Assembly (NCBI GenBank): GCA_021904315.1
Contig: CM038915.1
Coordinates: forward strand, 13,206,001-13,270,000
Length of the DNA stretch: 64,000 bases
DNA from: Sphagnum magellanicum
Taxonomy: Eukaryota; Streptophyta; Sphagnopsida; Sphagnales; Sphagnaceae
Direction of reading: 5' to 3'
Below are positions 23,380-35,705 of the stretch, piece by piece (within the stretch, counting starts at the first letter, position 1; each line of letters begins with the position of its first letter). Under the pieces are notes generated by a model, which was not told the DNA's origin, did not search any database, and saw only the letters and a list, made by a program, of their open reading frames with translations. Position numbers and translations under genes: made by a program.

Positions 23380-24340
23380 TGCAGGATGTTCTATTGGTTT
23401 CATTAGCCAAATATCACAAGTTACAATGTCAAGGACTTACATTCACTCAAGAATTGTTTGTGGGAGTCTCTAGTTTCATTAAACAAAATATGGATCCTTG
23501 CAAGATATTGATTTCCAGAACAATACAAATTTTTCTTCTATTTCCATTATTGTGTTACCAAAAACTACCATACATTTAGTCACTAGATTTCTAGGTTCAA
23601 GTATTGAAACCTACACATACATTTTTGTGTACTTGCCTAGTTCAATTACATGTGTGCAGCATGTCCATGTATCACAAGAATGTGTTTGTGTCAAGAGGTA
23701 GGTAATGAACACTCAAGATCTTATTGTGGGGGTCTGTTGTTTTATTAAATGATTATGGATCCCAGCTATAAGACAATTAATATATTGGAAGCTGCCATTT
23801 AATCCGTAACTTATGTTTCCAATTTTATGTTTGTAATTTAAAATATCATGTAAATTGCAGTTTTCCTAGGTCCCATAACTTTTCTTTATCAAGATTTCAA
23901 AGCTGTCACATGACAAGTTTGGTATTTTTTAGGGCCTAGTTCAATCTATCTTGTTGGCTACATCAGCCACATATCACTCAAGAGTTGATGTGTCAAGAGG
24001 CAGATCATGGAATTCAAGAATTGATTGTGGGGGTCTATAGTCTTATTAAATAGATCTTATGGATCCCTATATAAGACAATTGATTGGAAACAACGTTACT
24101 AGACTTGTTTCCATTGTTATGTTTCTAGGGTTTTAGTTTTGTCATACAAATTTCTAGTTTTCCCCAGGTCTCATGGCAATTGGTCTTTTTCAATAATATT
24201 TTTAAGTTGTCACATGCCACTTGGTATTCTTTAGGGCATGGCTTAATTTCATGTGTGCAACATATTTGTGTTAACTACATCAATTGCACATATCACAAAA
24301 AGTTGAATTCTCGGCCAACATTTCCTAACTCAATTTCATG
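23380..24340. repeat. Tandem ~265-300-bp repeat, about 3-4 copies
   Basis: Markers recur in order: GTGGGAGTCT / GTGGGGGTCT at 23,461, 23,726 and 24,029; TTATTAAAT..(A)TATGGATCC; ATAAGACAATT; TTTCCATTGTTATG; TTTTCCTAGGTC; TGTCACATG. A further partial copy runs to about 24,340. Frames inside it (23,379-23,579, 23,498-23,701) are repeat sequence, not genes. Confidence 0.7.
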
Positions 24341-24899
24341 TGTGTAACATGTTGGGCTTGTTACATTATCCATTTATCCTACCATTTCAAGAGATGTGAA
24401 GTTAAGGTCTCAATCATATGAACACCTATGGACTGGTGAGGACTCAAGTTTGGCACATTGCAGTAAGCCCATTTGGTTATGTTACAATTTGCAACAATAT
24501 AAACATCTATTAAAACATCTGCAGACTACATTTTTTGTTATACATTGTTTTAAGATCTCAAACCATAAGTCAAGGGTATCAAACCCATTTGAAGACATGG
24601 GGGTTTTCAATCAAACCTTGGCTATGGGGGCTTATGGTCATGTGAAGTGTGCTTATATCTGGGGTGGAATCAATGTTTATATGGACCTATATTCATGGGT
24701 TATAACTATGTATGGATTTGGATCATATGCACCATTGTGTACTTAGATTGGGGATAACTATAAATAACTTTTTGAAACATTGGGTCACATCACACATGGG
24801 GGGTTAAGGGGATGATTCATCTAGTTGGTGAACAACTACAAATTGGTGAAGACTAGATATTGTTTTAGATAGCACTCTCATACATTTTCCTTTTGGTGT

Positions 24900-25935
24900 G
24901 GAGTTGCAAGTGGGTTACACTCACTAATGTGAACATGTGTGGACTTGTGAGTATTGCAAATGTGTTGTTGTAGAATAAAAGGGTACAAATTTGGAAATTG
25001 GTTGGAACCTGCATGTATACTGGTTGAGTACTTTGAGTTGTTATGGACTAATGAGGACTTTTAAATGTGCTATGTGGCTATTAAATAACACATATGGACT
25101 AATTAGAACTTGTGTCTTATGTGCGTATTAGTGATCACTTATGAACTAATGAGGATTTGTAATAGTCTTTTGTGCATTTGAGTGAGTGCCTATGGATTGG
25201 TGAGGACTTCAAATCATTTTATGTGCACATCAGTGATTACCATTGGACTAATCAAGACTTGTAATGAAAATTTGTGATAGTCTGATGTGCATAGTAGTGG
25301 ACACCTATGGATTATTGAGGACTTACAATAGTCTAATGTGCATATTACTGAACACCTATGGAGTTGTGAATACTTTAGAAAAGTTTAAATGGACATTAAT
25401 GATCACCATTGGACTGATGAAGACTTGTAATAGTTTGATGTGTATGTTAATGAGCACTTATGGAGTTGTGAGGACTTGGAAATGTACTAAATGTACATTA
25501 ATGATCACCATAGGATTGGTGAAGATTTGTAATAATTTGATGTGCATATCAATGAGCACCTATGGAGTTGTGAGGACTTGGAAATGTACGAAATATACAT
25601 TAGTAACTAAATGTACACTAAATGATAACCATTGGATTAATGAGGACTTGTAATAGTCTGATGTGCATTTGAATGGGCATTTATGGATTGCTGAAGACTT
25701 GGAATTTTTTTAAATGCACATTTGTGATCACCTTTGGATTAATGAAGGCTTGTAATTTAGTCTTATGTGCATATTAATGAACACCTATGGACTAGTGAGG
25801 ACTCAAGGCAATTTTTTATGTGAACATTAATCTACACTTATGGACTGGTGGAAACTTGCAAATGTGTTGTGTGATAGTATAATTAATGAACACATATGGA
25901 TTGATAATGAGGACCTACAACTATCTACTATGAGT
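24900..25935. repeat. Tandem ~51/102-bp repeat array
   Basis: Half-units containing (C/T)TATGGA(C/G)T..TGAGGACTT alternate in two types. The clearest 102-base full units start near 25,399 and 25,501. Looser units run from about 24,900 to 25,935, with an outlier at 24,419. Because 102 is a multiple of three, one frame (25,264-25,653) stays open for 129 codons with a 34-residue repeat (CNSLMCM.MSTYGVVRTWK). That frame is best explained by the repeat itself. Confidence 0.8.
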
Positions 25936-26329
25936 ATGTGTCAGGACTTTTGAACTTAACCCATGATTACAAAATACCTTGTAATGAATATTTGTGGCTA
26001 ATTGATTATAGTGGCATGTCACAAATGAATTTTAATGATACATATGGAACTTTATTGTTGGTTTCTAGAAAACAATAGATTATTATTTGTATCTAGTTTC
26101 ATAATTTCTGACTTGATACACATTTGGGGTCCAAATGGAATTTTTTTTGTGTTTCTAGTGAGCTCATTCATTACACATCATTGATAAGCAAACATTTGAT
26201 TTATTGCGTCTTTATTGGGTCCAAAAAATGAAAGATTGGAATGTTTGTTGTTACATTTACCACATAGAGATGGAAGAGGAAAAAGTGGGATTGAATCACA
26301 TGAAATAGACATTTGGATTACATTTAGAA
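25936..26329. other. Intergenic, nothing recognised
   Basis: AT-rich sequence between the tandem array and the second transposase remnant; no gene, RNA or clear repeat is seen. Confidence 0.5.
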
Positions 26330-27250
26330 GTTCATTGTGATTGTGAAGCAATTTGTGGAACTACTGATGAATCCCCATCTACATGTGGGTTCACATGCCA
26401 CTTATCCTGGCATAATTGGATTGTGGGAAGCCATTATGTGTCCTAAGGACCACCATTATGAGTGGCATGCTTGAGATTGTGTGTTTGGGATATGCGAAGA
26501 TTATGATGTGGACAATTTGGCACTTTGTCCAAATGAAGAAGAAGGTACTTTAGGTGCTGTAGTTTTTTGGAAACATTTTAGCATGGAGAAGGTTGTCACA
26601 AAGAAAGGTGAAGAAAAGAAAAAATTAAAACTCATGCATATGGAAACTAACTCTAAGGAGTTTATTTTTGCATTGAAACTTAAGTTGCAGTACTTTGTAA
26701 GACACAATTTTATTGCAAGGTTGCAGGATCAATAGTTCAAAAATTGTCTTCATGTTTCTCAGATGCCATTATGGCCCCAATAGTTGATTTTGCTGAAAAT
26801 TAAGACTTCAAAATTCACAACGAAATGTAGTCTATGCATTGGCATAGCTATCAATGTGAAAGAAAGCCCCTGGGTTGGGTGCATATTTCTTGGATAAAAA
26901 ATCCAAACTCTAACCTAGATGAGGAGGGGGTTGACTTTTACATTTTGCTATGCACAAAAACTAATTTCATAATTGAAGAGCCTTTCACTTACCCATGGGG
27001 TTAAAAATTTCATGTAGATGATACAACAATGGCTAGGAAATATTACTAAAGTTGGGGTCAAACATGATTTGCATATGTTTTATTGATGCAGTCTCAAACA
27101 ACATATATTCATGCATGCCATGTTCAAGCCATCAAATTCCCCATGTTGCCAGTAGATTACAAGGTCCAAGGCAATGAACTAATTTACAAGTTGTTTGCTC
27201 ATGCAAAATATGCCATAAGACATGCCATTGCATCCATTGAGCTATAATGG
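26330..27250 (+). pseudogene. Transposase-like remnant, VDFxENY family (copy 2)
   Basis: Same family as the remnant at 18.7 kb. Upstream of a 26,481 frame lies PKDHHYEWHA, then a Cys-containing head, CVFGICEDYDVDNLALCP (Cys pattern degraded: Tyr where the family usually has a second Cys). KGEEKKKLKLMHMETNSKEF and YFVRHNFIARLQDQ follow, then, after a frame change, IVDFAEN and IHNEM..MHWHSYQ. From about 26,880 the reading decays further. Several stops are present. The open piece at 26,481-26,735 starts at a GTG in the middle of the remnant and is not an independent gene. Confidence 0.65.
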
Positions 27251-30200
27251 ATGTTGATTTCCATTGTTTTGTTGGTAATACATGACAGAGTTCTTTGCAT
27301 TGTATAGGAATTTGGTACCCCTTGACGTTGTCTTTTGTTTGCTTCTATTTTTTATGGATGATGGAGCTATGTATACCAATTGCTTTTAAGTCTTGCTATC
27401 TCTTTACTTTTCCTTTTTGTTATGAAAGGAATTAGGTTTATGGATCTTTACTTGATTTTTTTGCACATTCTTTTAGTTCTTGATTGTAGAAAAGACATCT
27501 AATTTTCAAGCCTGTGTTTCTTCATACGGCACTATGTGGGTTTTTTTCATTTGCTTATAGTACATGGTGAAGTTGTAAATTGTTGTGTGTGTATCAGACA
27601 TGCATATTAGTTCTTTATATATTCTCACATCAAAATACTAGGTTTGTTGCATTTCTAGTTCTTTTGATTAATGGCAAGTTCCCAAAAGGGTGGGTGCAAG
27701 AATGAATGGAATTTTTTTTGAACTTTTAAAAAAATTTTATAGAGTGCTTGTCATTCTAATGACCATAAATATTTGATAGGTAATTTTTTTTTCCTATAGG
27801 GACTTAGTTTAAGGATACTAACTTGAATATGTATTTATTCCATTTATTTAATTTTCATAATCAAGAAAAAAAAACATATGGACTTTCAAAATCGAACATT
27901 ATGGACCATAATTTTGACAACAATTTTTTATATGGACTTTGAAATGGTCCAATCACTTATGATGTGTTGGTTAAGGACTTGATTTTTGTTGGATAACATA
28001 TTTAAAAAATTAAGTTTGAAAATTTTTACATGATGGCATTTATAAGATTTGACCTATGAACTTTTAAACAAGCTAAAAAAATAGGGTTTTTTCAAAAGTC
28101 CATTAAATATTAGAAAAAAAAGGTTTTTGGATTATTCTTGTACACATGTGTTAAGAAAAGGGATTTCTAAATGGGCTTTAGATTAAATGGAAACATTCCC
28201 AAGGAACCAATGGAAAACATTTGTAATTCACTTTAACCCACAAAAAATACCCTTGTTTTGGACTTTAAAAATGGTAATTTTTTACAAGCCATTGGTCCAT
28301 TCATTCTTGCACCAACCCAAAAAACGAAATCAAAGTTCACATAGTAATAGACTTGGTGTACATTGTGATACATTGTGATCTATGGGCAACTTGCTTATTT
28401 CATCAGGATGTGTGAAAAAAAGGATAGTCATGAATAACAGGTGAGGAAGTGTGTAGCAAGGATTGAAATTTAATGAATTCTGGATCTTTATTTTGGTGAG
28501 GTTCATCATGTTATTGAAATGGTTAGTGAAAAAAGACTTTGATGTGAAGTTCTAGTATCAAGAGTTAGAGGATTGTGGATTATGATGAATCAGACCCTTT
28601 TTTTAAATCACAACAAATAGTGTCCTTGAGCTGAAGCAATTCCTAGAACTTCTCATTGTCACTACATGGTTTTGTCATGCAACTATTTAATGTTTAACCA
28701 TGCAAGCAGCAAGTTGTTAGGAACTATTATTCAAGGATGCATTGCTCGTAAGATGTTTGATATTGATTGTGTGAAGAACAAGAAGGGTACATTTCATAAA
28801 GATGTTGCTCCAAAAGCTTTTTCCATAGAGAACAACATAATGTTTCCACATGAAGGTACTAGATCCCTTTCATTGTTGACAAAATTGACAATCTCACATT
28901 GAAGCAGATGTGCATTTTGGTTTGAGAGCTCAAACTGTAGTTACTTTGGGGTTGTATTTTGATGTTGACGATGGTTGGCAGCAAGCTCAGAAATCTCAAT
29001 AGTGGTGGGATGTGGAACTCATTGTTACATCGCTCCTTCCAAAAGAGTTTCTTATGTTCTAATCTATTCTTCAAACATGATGAAGAATCATAAGGTCATG
29101 TAAATAATAATTTGTTGATATATTGAAGAAATCTCCTGATTCTGTAAACTATACAAATGTTGAAGTTCCTATGGGATTGTAAAATTTGTAGGTGCTAAAT
29201 TATTGTTGTTTTCCACAAGTTATTCTTAAAGGACCTAGTTCAAGTGCGGAGGAATCTAAAGTTGGAAGCTCTGTTACTCCCACAAGTTATTTAGTAGTGG
29301 TGATGTAATCACTTGGACCCATCTATCAATTCAATAAATTTTCATGAAGAATACCCTTCTTTCACCTGTTGTTACTAATGGTTTCATCTTTTGGCGCATG
29401 CCAGGATTTTCCTAACACCATTTCCTACAACATTGATAGACCTTAAAAACAAAAGGTGAAATTGGAACTTGGAACTGAGTAACTTGAAAAATTGTTGTTT
29501 GTTGGGCCAAATCCTAAGCAAGCCACTAGAGCAGCTATTTTGCCAACTAAGGAGATTTCTTAAGCCGCATGCTTTCCTCCTAGATGGGAGCTAGTCTAGA
29601 AACCACCATATGACTTTGCAAATTTCTTACACCTTTCAATTTAGAAACAAGGTTCCAAGTTTGCATGCACAACATTAGTTCATGCCTAATGAACCCTCTT
29701 CCCAACAACCATTAGCCCACCCAAAAGGTAGCATCATTATAGGTTGCAAACCTATTTTTATGATTGGTGCTATTGCAACCCCATGGAGGAGAGATTTATT
29801 ATATGAGATTTCATGGTGATGTTGTATTATAGAGTTTTTTTGAAGGCAATGACAAAGATCTATTGATTTATAATTCACTAAATAGAAAACATATTTGTTA
29901 TAAATTGTATTCACTTCTAAATGAAGACTTTTTAGAGTCATGGAAAATGACATAATGAATGTCCTCGTTGACTATCTATAGCTATGAGACTGGTTGAGGA
30001 TGTTTCAAAAGTTGCCCCAAAGTCTTCTATTATTAATCTAGTGTAGTTTAATTTGCATATTTTGCTATAAATTTTTGTAATGGGGTGTATCCTCTTTAAT
30101 TAGGTGGTGTATGAAATGGGAGTTTAGTTGGGGGATGAGGTGGGGTACACCATCAGATTTGAGGACAAGCCTTAAGTAAGATTCACATAACATCCTCTTT

Positions 30201-33200
30201 CTTCCTTCTTACTCTGAGGAAAGTAAAATATTATGGACCCAAAGGCTTACTATAGGTTTTAAATACACAAGATAAATGTCGTGTACTCAACTAAGAAGGG
30301 CGATTTTTGGTTATGATGATGTGAAAGAGCTACATTTGGATTAATACTTGTAGGTGGGATGGGTTGGTATGTGGCTGGTGCATGTTGTTATTGCAAGTCA
30401 AATGAAAACATTGTTTAAGTGTTTTTAATAGATATGATCTACATAAATGTACAACACCAAATTGATCCTACAATGAAACGTATTGTAATCAAAAGATTTA
30501 TATGTGCCTACCCATATTCAAAAGATAGATACAAAAGTTTTAGTAGTCACCCAAAGTATCATTCTTATTATTGTTCACTAGAATGCAGTAACTCAATTAA
30601 AACCGCATTTGGCCCAAATGGGGGATCAATACCCCTTGGGACTATTGTAATGCAACTATTTATTTTGTTAAGATCAAGTACTTCCACAACTACAACAAGT
30701 TGCAATGCATTGGGTAGTTGAACCCACTTTAGGTTGGTTTTTATTTCCATACTCAACTCTCTTTGTTGTTTTGTTGGTCTTCTTGGGCTTCCAAATGGCA
30801 CAACAACTACTCATGTCATCATCATAACATTATCTTGAAGTCTTTTTAGTTGATCTAGTTTTGTTGCTATGGTCTAGATGCCTACCTTTGATGCTTTGCT
30901 TTCAGTGGAAGCATGGGGGCAACAAGACTTGTGATATTAAACCCAAAAAATGAAATTTATTGATCTTATACAATACATGCTTCATAGAACAAAAATTATC
31001 ACTTACAACTTAGGCAATGTAGGAGTGTTGTGTAATGCAATCCACTTAGTATGTAGAAAATGATATTTAACACTTAATTAACAATAGCACAAACTGGAGA
31101 TCTATGGAACAAGTTGTTAACCACATGGAATCTTGCAAAGGGAGAAATAAAAAATTATAATCATTTCATTTGACACATGTAGAAGATAGTTGCTAGTGAG
31201 GCAATTATTACACATGTGTAGTAGTAAGTAAGACTTGTGAACAAGTAATGGATCTAGACATTGGTAAAATTGGCCATGCAAGTGCTTCTTCCAAATCTAC
31301 TAATTGCACACACCACATCAAAAACATGAATGGTTCCTTTCATAAGTGTAATTATCATGATGGTTTCTCGTCAAATAGGTGGTCCAAAATTTATTGTTCG
31401 TGACAAGTATACAAAAACATAGCTTGTGTAACTACACAATTTTATCCCAACTAATGAAAGATAATGTGAAAACCATTCACAGCTTTCAAAACCTTCTTCA
31501 TGGTCCAGGTTGTGACAACACACAAAAACAACTAATGTTGTTCCACATGGAGCAAAGGTAGATCTAGGATAACACCATTGATTAAAAAACCATATTGAAA
31601 TCTTGACTAGCTTCAATCATTGAACTCCATGTTTTGATGGAAATTACCACATCGCAAAAGGAGTTCTTGCAACTTGAAAGCTTCTACTAGTTAACAAATA
31701 CGCTCTATTTAGCAATGATTTGTTGGAAGACTTGTTGTTTCAAAGAAATTGTGCAATGTTTTCTGTCACAAGTGCCTCATACTCTTGTGATGGAAATGTG
31801 CCCTAACCAACTTTTTTGCCTACATCCTTGACTTCTCAAAGATAGTACACCTCTTGGGTCCAAATTCTTAAAGGTGTACCACTAAGGACAAAAAGAACCT
31901 AGTCCTTGATGGAGTCCTTCTTTGTCCTATATTTTGATCCCCATTAATATTAATGACTCAAAATGTGTCAAATTATTTATAAGTACCATATGTTAGACCA
32001 CTACAATTTTAAATTCCATCAATCTCATCCATTTTGTGTTTCTAGATGGTCAAATAGGAGTACAAAAAGGGTGATGACATCACAATATTTTGGTACTCCT
32101 TCAAGAATTTGGACCCTCTTGCAATGCATGTACAATTTGCACCAACATCCATATATATGTGTCTTTCCCCTATGACCTTCAATATAACTTGACCTTGTGA
32201 ACTTAACTAGTTTAAGGAATCCAAGATAACTTGAAGACTTATAAGAAGTCTGCAAATTGTAGGTTGGTGTTTTATGTAACAAAATTAAAATCCACGAGTG
32301 AAAATCCATGCCACTTGAAGGACAACCCAAGACTACATTAAACTGTCAAAACTATAATCAATTTTAAATCTAAAAATTCCTAGGAAAGGTGAAAAATAAC
32401 TATTTCCATCATTTTCATTTTGGATACGTAAGATTTGCTCAAGGACTTGCATAGTCCTTCACCATCTCCCACCATTACATTCAACCCAAATGTTGCACCT
32501 TGGAGAGCCCAAATTCAATTTCTCCATTCAACATCCAATATTAAGCCAAACAACACAGGTCTGCTCCTAAACACAAAAAATCCACATAAGAAAATCCAGT
32601 ATAACAAGAAATAATATGGAATGCATGGGCCTTCAATTCTCAGGTCTAGATAAGTTAGTCTAGATGCTTTACAATATTTAATCTAGTTGGAAATCCTCCA
32701 TATCACCTTATAGCTCTTTCCAAAAAACAAATGTTATGCTAGAGGTAATTTTGTTTAACTTGATTATATGTCTGCTTTATGATGGTGTTGTAGATCCACT
32801 AATAATATGCATCAAAATTCTAAAATGACTAATTAATCCTAGCATGATCTTTCGAAGGGGACAATAATAAAGAAAAGTAAAAAATACATGAGTAAAAATA
32901 TAAGGTGCAATATATTGGTTGTTGGGTAAAAATTATAAGTTAATTAGTTAAAAAATAAGGTACGTTTTATTGAAATAATCCATTTAATTATAATATGGGG
33001 TATGCAATAATATGAAATAATGGAATATAATTAATATAAGGTGGCTTTAATATGTATATATTAGAGAATTAGATAATAATAGGGTGATAAAAAATGGGTT
33101 GGACAATTATCTAATACCCCCCCTAAAAATGGTCATTTCACGCACGTATATCCCAAACTTTACACTAAGTGTCCCCCTTGGGCTTGATCTAAAAAAATGA

Positions 33201-33229
33201 TGCATACCTAGCATATGGCATCACTTCAA
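27251..33229. other. Repeat desert, no gene seen
   Basis: About 6 kb without a supportable gene. Short frames at 28,666-28,902 and 30,419-30,721 (plus) and at 29,675-29,953, 31,371-31,616 and 32,025-32,330 (minus) carry no recognisable domains. The protein-like character of 28,666-29,350 hints at an old coding element. No inverted or long terminal repeats were found by eye. Confidence 0.45.
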
Positions 33230-33540
33230 TTACCCTAAGTTAGCTTTAGTAGCCATTATTTTCACCTCAATAACCCTTGTCTTGGTAGAATTAGAAACCC
33301 TTTTAGCAATTGGCAGTTTTTCACGTTTCTTTTTGAACTTCTTCAATGGGCTTTCAACAATTTGGTCATTTGGTTGGGACCTATTTAATTGTCCCTTGCT
33401 TGAGGTATGTGTACCTTCTTCCATCTCCTCTTCCTCTGTCTCCTCTTCCTTTTACTCCTCTTCCCATCTTAAGAATCTCAAACTGTCTTCAAATGCTAAC
33501 TTATCTTTAGCAATACCACCCAAGTTCAAAACCTTATTTG
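33230..33540 (-). pseudogene. Unrecognised charged coding remnant
   Basis: The minus-strand frame reads LAFEDSLRFLRWEEE, then an acidic stretch, then KGQLNRSQPNDQIVE, SPLKKFKKKREKLPIAKR and a short tail. Acidic then lysine-rich composition suggests a nuclear protein fragment, perhaps the N-terminal or linker part of a transposon protein. It is interrupted. No start, partner exon or family could be identified. Confidence 0.25.
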
Positions 33541-34079
33541 CATGACCAACACCTTTCTTGTGCTTTTGGATAGGGGACAATTAGTCATGTGACTTTGGGC
33601 ATGTGGGTGGCTAAAGGGTACTTGGCAAACCTAAATGATGAGGGCGCTTAAGGGATGTGATTATAGTAGCAAACTATAGCCCACCTGTAGCTTATAGTGT
33701 TGGATCCAACTTGATAGATCCAATTGAAAAGCTTATGGTGGTGGATTGCTAGGCACATGGTGCTGACCCATAGGAAATGAACATGACACCAAGGTTCGTA
33801 TTGGGCTTGCATACACAAAATACAACACAAGAAAATGCATAGTTAGAATTGTTCCAATATGATAAACTAGAATTATATTATGTGCAATTTAGGGATAGGT
33901 CCATGAGCTTTCAATATGGATATGGGATTAGGATGGACTTCTAGGGTTTTCAAGATGAAAAATTATGGACATTCACAAAGTTGTAGTGGTTGGCAAAAGC
34001 AATAGGGATGAGAATTTATAGTGCCATTGGGAACCACATGGACTATAGCAAGAGTTTTGTGACTTTTAAAAAAAAAGGG

Positions 34080-34375
34080 ACTAAAGCTAAACTTAAATGA
34101 ATTTCAATAGAGTTTTAGTGACATTGCATAATAAACATGGGATTCAAAATGGAATTACATGGATAACAAGTGACTTTCAGCAAAAGAAAGAACTAGAATT
34201 AAAATTACATGAATTTCAATAAAATTTTAATGATTTTGCAAAATAAACAAGGGATTCAAGATGGAATTACATGGACAACAAATGACTTTTAGCAAAAGAA
34301 AGGACTAAAGCTGGAATTACATGGACTTTAATAGAGTTTTAGGGACTCTACATGGATAGCCAATAAGTAATGAAC
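34080..34375. repeat. Tandem ~112-bp repeat, 2.6 copies
   Basis: ACTAAAGCTAAACTTAAATG..TTTCAATAGAGTTTTAGTGA, AATAAACA.GGGATTCAA and TGGAATTACATGGA.AACAA blocks repeat at 34,080, about 34,192 and (partial) about 34,304. Confidence 0.75.
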
Positions 34376-34959
34376 TTTTGAATTTTGCTTACATTTTTTG
34401 TCACACTTGCAAAACTCATGGATATGGACTTTTATTTTACAATGTGCTAATCTTATGTGTTTGAAACTTTGGAATATTAGAGGAATTATGTTTAAGAAAC
34501 TAAAGATCCATTGAATGAATGGGACATGAATTTAATTTATTTTGTTATGGACTTTTTTAAATCCCAAAAATTATAATAATTTTCAAAGCCCTTTTAAGCA
34601 TTAAAAAAAAATTGTGATATTTTTTGACATCGTGATTTGAAATTGGAAATGGAAAAAAATGTTACTTTCAATATCATCTAAATATTCATATTTTAAGCCA
34701 ATTTTCAACTACACTAAAAAAGGACTTTGAAAAAGGACTCTAACCCATAGAAATTATGACACCCTAGTGTGCTTTTGCCCTATTGAATAAAGACATGCAA
34801 TTCAAAATTTGTTAGTTACATTAATATTACCCTTCAGCTAAGAACATGAAAATCATGATGAACAGATGTGAAGGTAGGCATATGACAACAAGTATAAAAA
34901 CAAATATAATCACATGATTAACCACATATTTGGTAATAGATTCAACATAAAGATTCCAC

Positions 34960-35059
34960 CACATGATGCAACTATGGGCAATTTTAGTTGTGCATATGTT
35001 GCATGTATTTGAAACGTAGTTGCATAAGATAGTTGCATACAACACAATTTCTTCTAATG
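34960..35059 (-). mobile_element. Isolated CACTA-like terminus (element D)
   Basis: Read on the minus strand from 35,059, the sequence is CATTAGAAGAAA..., with the 12-mer CTTATGCAACTA beginning 31 bases from the first base. Element A has the same 12-mer at exactly the same offset from its CACTAG. This is therefore a related left end in reverse orientation with one change in the CACTA core. Its opposite end was not found to the left, so the element is truncated or too decayed to see. Confidence 0.5.
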
Positions 35060-35705
35060 ATTATAAGTTATTGTTACTACCTTATACATGACATTATATT
35101 TAACATACAACAAGCTTGATAGATAGATCACCTATAAATTATTAACTTATAATGTGAGCTTCTTCTTGTAGGAAGTAGTTAGTTAAAAGCTTGGTTTCAA
35201 ATCTAGAAGTTGCAATGTTTTAACATTACTCATGATTAATATAAAATTCACATTTGATGGACTTATGAAGTTCATGATATGCATGAACATCAAGAGCAAT
35301 AAACAAAATTTAAAGACTATGTAGAAAAATTCAATTATGTTATCTTCTTATATTCAAAGGTAATTTCATGAGTTGTAACAAATGTTGGTTATTGATTGAT
35401 TTCTTCACTCACCAAAAATTTTATTACATTTGTTTATGTAATCTAAAATAAAACATGCAAGGGATGAAAGAAACTTGATCATTTCTTTTACTTTGGACAA
35501 CATCTACAACAACTAGAGTAATAGCTTTAGAGCAATAGTTAAAATAATAATTGTCTAGTAGTAGCTTGAAAACAATCATAATTATGGTCCAAGTGTTCAC
35601 GGTTATTGTTGTTTCAACTTTTACTCCAATGGTTTGTTCATTGAAAAGTCTTCAAATGGACAACTACACTATCAATAGTTGGAGTAGAGAAATGTGCATT
35701 TGGAG
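35060..35705. other. Intergenic between two CACTA-like ends
   Basis: AT-rich, no gene. The short plus-strand frame at 35,551-35,742 overlaps the left end of element B and has no recognisable domain. Confidence 0.4.

Noticed and set aside
25264-25653. 129-codon repeat protein
   Set aside because: Explained by a 102-bp tandem repeat whose length is a multiple of three.
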